Positions 43,201 through 51,638 of a stretch of 64,000 bases of DNA are shown here, in pieces. Position 1 is the first letter of the stretch, and each line of letters opens with the position of its first letter. The notes beneath the pieces were generated by a model. It was not told where the DNA came from and did not search any database. It saw only the letters and a program-made list of their open reading frames with translations. The translations under genes were made by a program, and so were the position numbers. This DNA is from CAYWNA01 sp964459305 (GTDB lineage Bacteria; Planctomycetota; Planctomycetia; Pirellulales; Pirellulaceae): positions 89,485-153,484 of the forward strand of contig CAYWNA010000005.1 of NCBI GenBank assembly GCA_964459305.1, read 5' to 3'.

Positions 43201-44953
43201 TGCGTTCGGGCCCAATGTAACATTCCAGAGACATGATGATCTCTTCGCGGATCGAATCGATCGAGGGATTGGTCACCTGGGCGAAAAGCTGCCGGAAGTA
43301 GTCGTAGGGCATGCGCGGCTTGTCGCTCAAACATGCCAGCGCCGAATCGTTGCCCATCGAGCCGACTGGATCCCGCTTCTGCTGGACCATCGGCAACAGC
43401 ATGAATTGCATGGTTTCCGTGGTGTACCCAAACGCTTGCATGCGTTCGAGCAATGTATCCGGATAGAACCCGTGCGCGCGTCCCGGCGAGCGGGGGGCGG
43501 CAGCCCCCTGATTCGGCGGGCGTCGCGATGTGGACGGCTGATCATCGTGGGGCTTACGCCCCACGCTCGCCAAGTCCTTCAGCTCGATACGTTCCTCGTT
43601 CAGCCAGTAGGCGTACGGCCGCCGGTTGGCGATCTCCCTCTTCAACTCGTCATCCGGAATCAGACGCCCCTGTTCGAAGTCCACCAGAAACATGCGGCCG
43701 GGCTGAAGACGCCCTTTGTATTTGATGTTGTCCGGGGCGATCGGCAGCACGCCAACCTCGCTGGCCATGATGACGCGGTCGTCGTGGGTGATGTAGTACC
43801 GGCTGGGCCGCAAACCGTTTCGATCTAGCACCGCCCCAGCGAAGTGCCCATCGGTAAAGGCGATCGACGCCGGACCGTCCCAGGGTTCCATGAGGGCCGA
43901 ATGGTACTCGTAAAACGCCCGTTTGTTCTCCGGCATGGTATCATGCTTCTGCCACGCTTCCGGGATCAGCATCATGATCGCCTCTTGCAGCGTGCGACCG
44001 GTCATCAACAGGAATTCCAGGACGTTGTCGAAATTGCCGGAATCCGAGCACTCGGGCTCCACCACCGGAAAAAGCTTGCCGAGTTCGTCGCCAAACAGAT
44101 CGCTCTTGACGACACCTTGACGGGCACGCATCCAGTTGATGTTGCCCTGCAACGTGTTGATCTCGCCGTTGTGGCACATGAAGCGGCACGGTTGCGCGCG
44201 ATCCCAACTGGGGAACGTGTTGGTGGAAAACCGCGAGTGCACCATTGCCAGATGCGTGATGTACCGCTCGTCCAAGAGATCGGGATACAACGTCGTCAAC
44301 TGACAGGGCGTGAGCATTCCCTTATAGATGATGACCTTGGTGGACAGGCTGCAGATGTAAAACATCAGCGTCTGTTTCAGACCACTGTCACAACGCAACA
44401 GCCGGCTGGCACGTTTGCGGATGATGTACAACTGACGCTCGAACGCGTCGCCCTCCAGGCCGTCGGCGGCTGCGACAAATATCTGCTCGATCACTGGCAT
44501 GCCCGCGCGGGCCGACGGACCGAGGTCTGCCTTTTCGGGCTGGACCGGCACGCGGCGCCAGCCAACCAGACGCTGGCCCTGCTCCGAGATAATCTGTTCG
44601 AGCGAGTGCTTGCACTGCTCTCGCTCGGCGTCAATCGTCGGCAGAAACACCAGGCCGGCGCCAAATCGGCCCGGTGCCGGAAGCTCCGTCTTCAATTCCG
44701 CTTTCGCCGCCTCAGCCAGAAATTCGTGAGGTAAGGCCGTAAGGATCCCCGCCCCGTCGCCCGTATTCGCTTCGCTGCCGCGGGCACCCCGATGGTCCAT
44801 GCGGCGCAACACATGATCGGCGTCCAGCACAATCTGATGGCTTCGCTGACCCTTGATGTGAGCCACGAACCCGATGCCGCAGCTATCTTTCTCGTGAGCG
44901 GGATCGTATAGCCCGTGCTTTTTGGGAAACCCGGTTCTGTATGACATGCTCAT
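40265..44953 (-). CDS. gltB: Glutamate synthase large subunit, carrying an in-frame palindromic insertion
   Basis: 1,562 residues. The N-terminal amidotransferase domain has its nucleophile at about C26 in [14 protein letters not shown] (mature Cys1). The FMN-binding synthase barrel includes [20 protein letters not shown] and [18 protein letters not shown]. The 3Fe-4S cysteines are in [20 protein letters not shown]. The C-terminal GXGXG domain ([20 protein letters not shown]) is complete. Residues about 461-490 ([20 protein letters not shown] then AAPRSPGRA) are not family-like: they are coded by an 87-base element with GGCGAGCGG-type ends (43485-43571), in frame, between the amidotransferase and central domains. 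Upstream, 53 bases away on the same strand, is a LysR regulator; downstream is gltD. Confidence 0.96.
   Translation of the reverse strand: [1562 protein letters not shown]
43485..43571. repeat. In-frame palindromic element inside gltB (GGCGAGCGG family)
   Basis: The element is 87 bases, exactly 29 codons. Left end GGCGAGCGG and right end ACGCTCGCC are inverted repeats; conserved AGCCCCCTGATT lies inside the left arm, and GGGGCTTACGCCCC inside the right. The reading frame of gltB goes through it uninterrupted and rejoins family-like sequence ([14 protein letters not shown]). It is the same family as the intergenic copy 21088-21238 and the kinase copy 58540-58605. Confidence 0.88.
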
Positions 44954-45006
44954 GGTCTTGGCTAACGCAGTCTCGAAAGCGGTGAAATGGGGCTTCCGCA
45001 GATCAC

Positions 45007-46032
45007 CTAACGCTTGGCGCCATCTGCGGAGGCGGGTTTTGTTGTTCTTGCGTCGGCGGCGTCCCCTGTGTGATCCTGGGATTTGCTGCCGGCCGCAAGG
45101 TGGACCGCATTATCGGCCGATTGAGACGCGTCGCTGCCGTCGGCGACCGGGGAAGAGAGTTCTTGCAGCAGCTGAACGAACCGTCGAGCCGTCTTGCCCA
45201 ATTCCACTCCACGCCGATGAATGATTCCCAAAGGACGCACCAGATCCAATCCCCGGACGGGAATCGCGACAAAAGAAGCCGTGCGCAGTTCGCTGTGTAC
45301 GGTTGGCTGTGGCAGGAAACTCGCGCCGGAGTTCACTTCGATTGCGCGCTTGATCGTATCGATGTTGTCGAACGCCATTCGAATGCATACTTCGACCCCG
45401 CGTTCCGCCAAATGGCGATCGATTCTGCGACGAATCTTCAAATCGCGATCAAAACCGATAATCTCCAATCCATCAAGGTCTTTCAGGGCAATCGATTCGG
45501 CTTGCGCCAGTGGGTGGTTCGGCGCGCAGACCAGCGTCATCGGTTCCTCGCACCAGTGGATGGCTTTGACGGTCCGCGTCGCTTGCGCGTAACTGATCAG
45601 CCCAACGTCCACCTGGTCTTCTGCCACGAGTTCATAGACACGATGCGGGTGATGGTGCTCGATGTGAATCGCAGCCTTCGGATGCCGGCGAGTGAATTCG
45701 TCTACCAATTGCTTGCCATAACTCAGCCCCACCGAGTAGATCGACGCGACGTTCACGCGCCCCTCCACCTCCTGATGCAGCGATTGCACTTCCTCCTGCA
45801 AAGCATAGTACCGTTGAACGAGCTTCCGGCATCCCTCGTAGTAGACTTCGCCCTCGGCGGTCAAAACAAAAGGGCGTTTCGAACGGTCGATCAGCTTGAC
45901 ACCAAGGCTGTCCTCAAGATGATGCACGATCTGACTGGCGCCAGATTGGGATATGTCATTGTCCGTTGCCGCACGCGAAAAGCTACGGCGGCCAACGACA
46001 TCGCAGAAGACCTTTAACGATTTGATGTGCAT
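45007..46032 (-). CDS. LysR-family transcriptional regulator
   Basis: 341 residues. The N-terminal winged helix-turn-helix has FCDVVGRRSFSRAATDNDIS, then QSGASQIVHHLEDSLGVKLI (recognition helix in S-Q-x-x-x-S-Q-I-V-H-H). The effector-binding domain covers about 90-300 (VNVASIYSVGLSYGKQLVDE, LVCAPNHPLAQAESIALKDL). A hydrophilic C-terminal tail of about 40 residues is extra. It lies 53 bases upstream of gltB in the same direction, so it is likely the regulator of glutamate synthase, as GltC is in Bacillus though there the genes are divergent. A palindrome at 46163-46208 lies 130 bases before its start. Confidence 0.92.
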   Translation of the reverse strand: MHIKSLKVFCDVVGRRSFSRAATDNDISQSGASQIVHHLEDSLGVKLIDRSKRPFVLTAEGEVYYEGCRKLVQRYYALQEEVQSLHQEVEGRVNVASIYSVGLSYGKQLVDEFTRRHPKAAIHIEHHHPHRVYELVAEDQVDVGLISYAQATRTVKAIHWCEEPMTLVCAPNHPLAQAESIALKDLDGLEIIGFDRDLKIRRRIDRHLAERGVEVCIRMAFDNIDTIKRAIEVNSGASFLPQPTVHSELRTASFVAIPVRGLDLVRPLGIIHRRGVELGKTARRFVQLLQELSSPVADGSDASQSADNAVHLAAGSKSQDHTGDAADARTTKPASADGAKR

Positions 46033-46592
46033 TGGCGTAACCTAAACAGAATCGATTCGCATCGCCCGGGATTGCACCGGCACAATGTGGAACTTACGGG
46101 GAGTTCGCATTAATCCCTTGAGTACCGCTTCCCCGACATCCAGCTGCTTCAGGATTCACATAAGTATAGCGAATACTTGCGATCTCTAGAATAAGTATCG
46201 CCTATACTAAGGTAGTACTTGAGGCGGGATCTGTCAACGGCTCGGCACCTAGATTCTTTGGCGGACCCTTTCTTCGGAAGCGAACACCGCTGTGCAATGG
46301 AATCCAGGACGATTGCGGAGCCTGCGATGGCACGTTCCACATATCGCGTTTAAACTACCTTCGAATAAGGACTTACGTCGCTGTCGATAAGTGCGAATCC
46401 ACCTTGCCCTGTTGTTTCCTGGTGCCTATAATCCGCCGCTCGCGAAGATCTACTTGTCTACCGTGGCCGTAATCTCTTCTCGATGCCTCCTCTGCTGGTG
46501 GACGGAGACGTCACGCCGACCGCATCAACGATCTTGGACATGGCAAGGATGCCCTGACACTGACGCCTTTCAGATCGCCAACATGGACTTGT
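46033..46592. other. Gap between LysR and LptD-like genes
   Basis: This gap of 560 bases holds the AT-rich palindrome at 46163-46208. From 46391 the plus strand has an open frame that merges with the LptD-like gene, but no ATG in that frame. No RNA gene or repeat family was recognised elsewhere in it. Confidence 0.5.
46163..46208. promoter_or_regulatory. AT-rich palindrome, candidate LysR operator
   Basis: AGTATAGCGAATACTT (46163-46178) pairs with AAGTATCGCCTATACT (46193-46208) at 14 of 16 positions. Each half also contains a shorter ATAC-type dyad. The surroundings are clearly more AT-rich than the window. It lies 131 bases upstream of the LysR start, in the position of an autoregulatory site; it could also serve the divergent LptD-like gene. 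Confidence 0.45.
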
Positions 46593-49500
46593 TTGGCAAG
46601 CGTGCAGATTGCTGCGTGTGCTCGCGGTGTTGTTGCGCGCTTGTTTGCGCGATCCGACGAAAACAGGCGCTTCGAAGGACGGATTGGCAATCCGCCCTAC
46701 ATTCTGTCCGGATCGGGGCATTTCACCATCCTCTTGCTGGTTGCTTGCCTTGCCCTGTCGGCTTCTGCATCGGACATCGCGACTCCGATGCCGCGGCAGA
46801 GCGCAGGGATTGTCATCCGAGCAAACGAGGCCGAACGCTGGCAGCAAGGTTCCTACGAGGTGTGGGTGCTTCGAGGCGAGTGCCAGCTCACGCAGGACAG
46901 CGTGACAGCGAGGGGGCAAACGGCCGTTCTTTGGGTCAACCGTGCCGAACCGTTCAGTAGCCGAACCAGCAAAGTCTTGGCCTATCTCGAAGGAAACGTG
47001 AACGTGGACTACGGCCACAACGGCCCGGCGCATCGCCGGACTGGGCGTAGTGCCGATTCGATTCGCGATGGACAGTGGTTGGGAAGGTTCCACACGTCTA
47101 CGAGTATCAACATTCAGGCGCCGCTGACCAGCTCTGAGCCGAGAGTGAAGCCGGCCATCTTCTTCCGCGCACAACAAGCTCGTGAAGCGGAGGCTGGCCG
47201 TTTGGTTCAACAGACTCAGTATTCGTCCGCCGTGCCATCGGCCTCGCCGCGGCCTGCTTCTGGTCCTTCCAGCTTGCCCGCCCTCGGCTCTTCTGTCGGC
47301 CCCGCGCCGATGGCGGCGCACGAGTTCCTCCCGGCGCCAACCGCGAAACCGCGGCCGACAGCCCGCCGCGTCGTCGTTAGCTCGCGGAGCAACGTGCGTT
47401 TGCAGGGATTCGGGTTTAAGAGTCCAGATGGGTCAGAATCGATCAACGTGTTCACGTCGGGCGTGAAGATCATCGTGGACGGCATTCAGAACGTGCAGGA
47501 CTATGTCGGCGACAAGGTCGATGTCGAGGCCGATCGGATCGTGCTGTGGACTGCTTCACTTGACAGCCAGGAGCTAGGAAGCCAGTCGTCCATGGAAAGC
47601 CTCCAATCTCCGGAGTCGCCGCTGGAGTTTTACATGGAAGGCAACATCGTCTTCCGAGAAGGTGATCGCGTTATCTACGCCGAGCGGATGTATTACAACG
47701 CGAGGGAGCAATACGGGATCGTGCTGAATGCGGAAGTGCTCAGCCCGGCACCGGGATACCAGGGCTTGGTGCGACTGAAAGCGGATGTGCTGCAGCAATT
47801 GGACGAGCACAATTTCCGCGCATTCGGGGCCGCTATCACGTCCAGTCGCATGGGCGTGCCTCGCTATTGGCTACAAGCGGAAAACGTGGATTTTCGGGAC
47901 GTTCAAACACCCCAAACCGACCCTTTCACCGGCCAGACCGCCATCGACCCGATTACCCAAGAGCCGGCCGTAGAACACCAGTATCTTACGACGAGCCGAA
48001 ACAACTTTGTGTTCATAGGCGGCGTGCCTGTCTTGTATTGGCCCGTGATGGCCACGGACCTGGAGAAGCCGACCTACTACGTCGATGCATTTCGCGTCAA
48101 CAACGATAGCGTCTTCGGGCTTCACGTTTCGGCGGACCTGGACATGTATCATTTGTTGGGTCTTCGCAACGCGCCCGATGGTACAAAGTGGACCGTCTCG
48201 CCGCACTATCTCAGCGAACGCGGCTTGGGCTTGGGGACGAACTATCGCTACGACCGATTCGGGTTCTTTCGCATCCCCGGTCCCGTCCAAGGAGAACTTG
48301 ATGCCTGGGGGCTAAAAGACAGCGGCCTGGACAATCTCGGGCGAGACCGGCGCGCCGTACCGCTGGACGAAGAATTCCGCGGCCGCGTCCGGTGGCAGCA
48401 TCGCCAGTACTTGCCAAACGGATTTCAGTTTACCGGCGAGGTCGGGCTGATCAGCGATCGCAACTTCCTGGAACAGTATCACGAAAACGAATGGGACGAG
48501 TTCAAAGACCAAGCCACGGGCCTGGAACTCAAGCGACTGGACGGCAACAGTTCCTGGAGTATCGCGTCGGGAATGCGGGTGAACGATTTCTTTACGCAGA
48601 CCGAATGGCTGCCGCGGTTCGATCACTTCCTATTGGGCCAATCGATCCTCGGCTATCTCAATTGGTCCGCCCATTCGCATGTGGGTTACGCGCGGCTGAG
48701 AACGGCTGAAGGCTTGCCGCCACCCCCGGCCGCGGCCGTCGAGTCGCCACAGGCTTATCTGCCGTGGGAAACGGATGCAACGGGCACGCCTTTCGACGAC
48801 CGTTCGGGCGTGCGAGGCGCCACTCGGCATGAGGTCGACCTGCCGCTGCCGCTGGGACCCTTCAAGGTTGCTCCGTACGCCCTAGGCGAATTGGCATATT
48901 GGGACCAAGATCGAGATGGAAATAGTGTCAGGCGTGCTTACGGGCAGGCTGGCGTGCGCGCCAGCGTACCAATCTGGAAGGCGAATCCTCAGGTGCAAAA
49001 CATGCTGTTCAATCTGAATGGCTTGGCGCACAAAGTCGTGCTGGACGCCGATTTCTTCTGGGCCGATGCCAATCGCGACCTCGATCGCCTTCCACTTTAC
49101 GATCCGCTGGACGACGATGCGACCGAGCATTTTCGCCGGCGGTTTCTCGCGGATCCGCTGGTTTTCGGCGGGGCTCTTCCGGCCCGTTTCGACGAGCGGT
49201 TCTATGCCCTGCGCACGGGGATGCAGAACTGGGTTACGGCCTCCGGTACGGAGATCGCCGACGACCTGACGGTGCTCAAGGCCGGGATCCGTCAGCGCTG
49301 GCAGACAAAGCGTGGTTTCCCCGGCCAGCAGCGCGTGATCGATTGGATTGTCTTCGACGTGGAAGGCGCCTTTTTCCCGAAGCCCGATCGTGACAATTTC
49401 GGCGAGGATGTAGGCCTGTTCAACTACAACTTCCGTTGGCACGTGGGCGACCGCTTCACGCTCTTCTCCGACGGTTTTGCTGACATCTTCCCCGACGGGC

Positions 49501-49868
49501 TTCGCACGGTCGCCGTGGGCGGGATGCTCAGCCGACCGATGCGCGGCGATGTGAGTCTCAGCTACCGGTATATCGACGGATTGTTCAGTAGCAACATTGT
49601 TTCGGCCGCGGTCAGCTATCGCATGAGCGAGAAATGGATTCTGAACGGCGGCGGTTCGATCGACTTTGGCTCGACCGGCAGCATTGGCGAAGCAATCAAT
49701 TTCACGCGAATCGGCGAGTCTGTCTTGATCCGCGTTGGCCTGAACGTCGATCACAGCCGCGACAACGTGGGCATCGCCTTCTCCATCGAACCTCGTTTCC
49801 TGCCCGGCAGTCTCGGAAGCGTTGGCGGCGTGCCCATTCCGCCGGTGGGTGCGTTTGGTCTCGAGTGA
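46593..49868 (+). CDS. lptD: LptD-like outer-membrane LPS-assembly protein
   Basis: About 1,091 residues. There is a signal-like segment FTILLLVACLALSASAS (about 44-60). Two OstA/LptA-like regions follow (about 70-130 and 275-430, including GDKVDVEADRIVLW and FYMEGNIVFREGDRVIYAERM). The C-terminal half is the LptD beta-barrel pattern: FVFIGGVPVLYWPVMATDLE, RVRWQHRQYLPNGFQFTGEV, HVGYARLR, YRMSEKWILNGGGSIDFGS. It would insert LPS or a related glycolipid into the outer membrane. The start is uncertain: the frame has a TTG at 46593 and no ATG upstream, and residues 28-36 are coded by a palindrome (46677-46697). A TTG nearer to 46734 is an alternative. Confidence 0.82.
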   Translation: MASVQIAACARGVVARLFARSDENRRFEGRIGNPPYILSGSGHFTILLLVACLALSASASDIATPMPRQSAGIVIRANEAERWQQGSYEVWVLRGECQLTQDSVTARGQTAVLWVNRAEPFSSRTSKVLAYLEGNVNVDYGHNGPAHRRTGRSADSIRDGQWLGRFHTSTSINIQAPLTSSEPRVKPAIFFRAQQAREAEAGRLVQQTQYSSAVPSASPRPASGPSSLPALGSSVGPAPMAAHEFLPAPTAKPRPTARRVVVSSRSNVRLQGFGFKSPDGSESINVFTSGVKIIVDGIQNVQDYVGDKVDVEADRIVLWTASLDSQELGSQSSMESLQSPESPLEFYMEGNIVFREGDRVIYAERMYYNAREQYGIVLNAEVLSPAPGYQGLVRLKADVLQQLDEHNFRAFGAAITSSRMGVPRYWLQAENVDFRDVQTPQTDPFTGQTAIDPITQEPAVEHQYLTTSRNNFVFIGGVPVLYWPVMATDLEKPTYYVDAFRVNNDSVFGLHVSADLDMYHLLGLRNAPDGTKWTVSPHYLSERGLGLGTNYRYDRFGFFRIPGPVQGELDAWGLKDSGLDNLGRDRRAVPLDEEFRGRVRWQHRQYLPNGFQFTGEVGLISDRNFLEQYHENEWDEFKDQATGLELKRLDGNSSWSIASGMRVNDFFTQTEWLPRFDHFLLGQSILGYLNWSAHSHVGYARLRTAEGLPPPPAAAVESPQAYLPWETDATGTPFDDRSGVRGATRHEVDLPLPLGPFKVAPYALGELAYWDQDRDGNSVRRAYGQAGVRASVPIWKANPQVQNMLFNLNGLAHKVVLDADFFWADANRDLDRLPLYDPLDDDATEHFRRRFLADPLVFGGALPARFDERFYALRTGMQNWVTASGTEIADDLTVLKAGIRQRWQTKRGFPGQQRVIDWIVFDVEGAFFPKPDRDNFGEDVGLFNYNFRWHVGDRFTLFSDGFADIFPDGLRTVAVGGMLSRPMRGDVSLSYRYIDGLFSSNIVSAAVSYRMSEKWILNGGGSIDFGSTGSIGEAINFTRIGESVLIRVGLNVDHSRDNVGIAFSIEPRFLPGSLGSVGGVPIPPVGAFGLE
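46677..46697. repeat. Palindrome in the LptD N-terminal coding region
   Basis: GGACGGATTGGCAATCCGCC is self-complementary around TTGGCAA (arms GGACGGATTG / CAATCCGCC). It codes RIGNPP in the LptD frame, before the signal segment. Similar GGCGGATTGCCAATCC motifs are a widespread planctomycete palindrome to my recollection. Confidence 0.6.
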
Positions 49869-51638
49869 TCATGAGCCGGTGGGAAACGTGAAGCCCGAGA
49901 AGATCACCAGCAGCGCGACGATCGTCGCCACGAACAGCAGCCACCACGTGACGACGCTCGTGTACCATCGGTTGCCCAAGTCGCTGAAGATATTCAGCTT
50001 CCTCCAGTTGAAGACCAGCCGATCGGTTACCTGTTCCCGCGTGGGACGAGGCGTCAGTAAACTGACCGCCACGCACACCAGCATGCAAAATGTCCAGTTG
50101 AGGGCCGCTTGGTTGCCATATGGCTCGATCCAGTGAGGAGGCGCCGGCGAGACGGCGACGTACACCTTGATCGCGATGCCCAAGGCGAAACCGGAAAAGA
50201 CCGCGGCCGTGGCACCAGCCGCATTGATTCGCCGCCAGAGGATGCCCAGCAGGAACACGGCGGAAAACGGCGGCGCGAAGAAGGCGTAGAGGGTCTGAAT
50301 GTACACAAACAGACTCTGCTCCAGTCCTCCGATGAATCCGGCCAGTAAGATCGCTATCAGCAGGACAATCACGGAGGTCGCGATGCCCACCTTCACCAGG
50401 TGGCCGCTGGAAGCGTTGGGCCGGATCAATTGCCGGTAGATGTCCAGGGTGACGATGGTTGCCGTTGAATTGAGAACGGAATTGACCGTCGATTGGATGG
50501 CCCCGAACAACCCGGCCAGCACAAGCCCGCGTAAGCCCACCGGGACTAGCGTCTGAACCAGGCGGACGAACGTTTGGTCGGCCTGCCGAGGGATGTCGTT
50601 CCACGGCAGCATTAGCACATCCGGGTGCTTTGCGAAGAGAATCAAGCCGGGGATCACGATGATCGCGGGCAGGAACACCTGTGTGAATCCAGCCAGCAAA
50701 ATGCCCATTCGCGCGTGGTAAGCGTTCTTCGCACCCAGGACGCGCTGGATCATGAACTGGTTCAAAACGTTGTACCAGATACTGACCGAAAAGACGCCGA
50801 AGATCAGGTTGGTCCAAGGCTGGAGTTGATGGGTGATCGGTTGGACGACGGAAAGCCGATTGTAATGGTCGACATGAGCGATGTTTTGGGCGGTCGCCTG
50901 GACCGCTTCCCGCCAATCACCTTCCAGGGCTTGGTTCCGTTGAAGCATCGTTCGAAAACCATCGACCAGCGAGCCGGATTCTCCGGCGAGCATCTGGAGC
51001 CCGAGCACCGTGACCAACACGCCGCCCAGAATCATCACGGTTACCGTGAACAAATCGGTCCAGGCCACGGAAGACAGCCCGCCATAGATGGCCCACGTTC
51101 CCGCCACGGCACCCAGTAAAATAATGGCGAGCCACAGGTCCCACCCAAAGAGCTTGTTCAGCGCCAAGCCGCCGCCGTAGAGCACCGCGGCCAGAAAAGC
51201 GACCACGTTGCTAAGCACGGTCACGAAGGCAAACACTTGTCGCAAGGTGCTGTTAAATCGCTGCTGGAGGAACTCCGGGATCGTGAAGACCCGCGAGGCG
51301 AGGAGGAAGGGGATGAAAAGCCAGATCAAAAACGTAAATGAGTTGACATTGCCCCAGCACGACATGGCGACGCACTGGCCATAGATGAACGCCGCGCCGA
51401 TCATGCCGATGAAGTGTTCGCTGCTGATGTTCGACGCGATGAACGAGCCGCCGACCACGTACCAAGGCAGCTTGCGCCCGGCCAGGAAGTACTCATCCGG
51501 GCTTGTCCTTTCACGTCGGCCGGCCCAGTATCCGATCGCCGACAGAACAACAAAGAACGTGCCGAACGCCAAGTAGTCCAGAAAGTGCAATCCGAATGAT
51601 TCGCTGTCGTCCATATTTTCAGTGCCGGTGAATCTCAT
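49869..51638 (-). CDS. Sodium/solute symporter (SSS family)
   Basis: 589 residues (581 if started at the second ATG, 51614, which avoids a 20-base overlap with the upstream gene; neither has a good ribosome-binding site). Thirteen to fourteen hydrophobic segments fill the protein. The SSS signature is seen in SPDEYFLAGRKLPWYVVGGS, FIASNISSEHFIGMIGAAF, and later GLVLAGLFGAIQSTVNSVLN with the sodium-site serine/threonine pair. It probably imports a sugar or organic anion with Na+. It is in one operon with the URO-D-like gene at 51619, whose stop overlaps or abuts it. Its stop is shared with the LptD stop as a TGATCA palindrome. Confidence 0.92.
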   Translation of the reverse strand: MRFTGTENMDDSESFGLHFLDYLAFGTFFVVLSAIGYWAGRRERTSPDEYFLAGRKLPWYVVGGSFIASNISSEHFIGMIGAAFIYGQCVAMSCWGNVNSFTFLIWLFIPFLLASRVFTIPEFLQQRFNSTLRQVFAFVTVLSNVVAFLAAVLYGGGLALNKLFGWDLWLAIILLGAVAGTWAIYGGLSSVAWTDLFTVTVMILGGVLVTVLGLQMLAGESGSLVDGFRTMLQRNQALEGDWREAVQATAQNIAHVDHYNRLSVVQPITHQLQPWTNLIFGVFSVSIWYNVLNQFMIQRVLGAKNAYHARMGILLAGFTQVFLPAIIVIPGLILFAKHPDVLMLPWNDIPRQADQTFVRLVQTLVPVGLRGLVLAGLFGAIQSTVNSVLNSTATIVTLDIYRQLIRPNASSGHLVKVGIATSVIVLLIAILLAGFIGGLEQSLFVYIQTLYAFFAPPFSAVFLLGILWRRINAAGATAAVFSGFALGIAIKVYVAVSPAPPHWIEPYGNQAALNWTFCMLVCVAVSLLTPRPTREQVTDRLVFNWRKLNIFSDLGNRWYTSVVTWWLLFVATIVALLVIFSGFTFPTGS

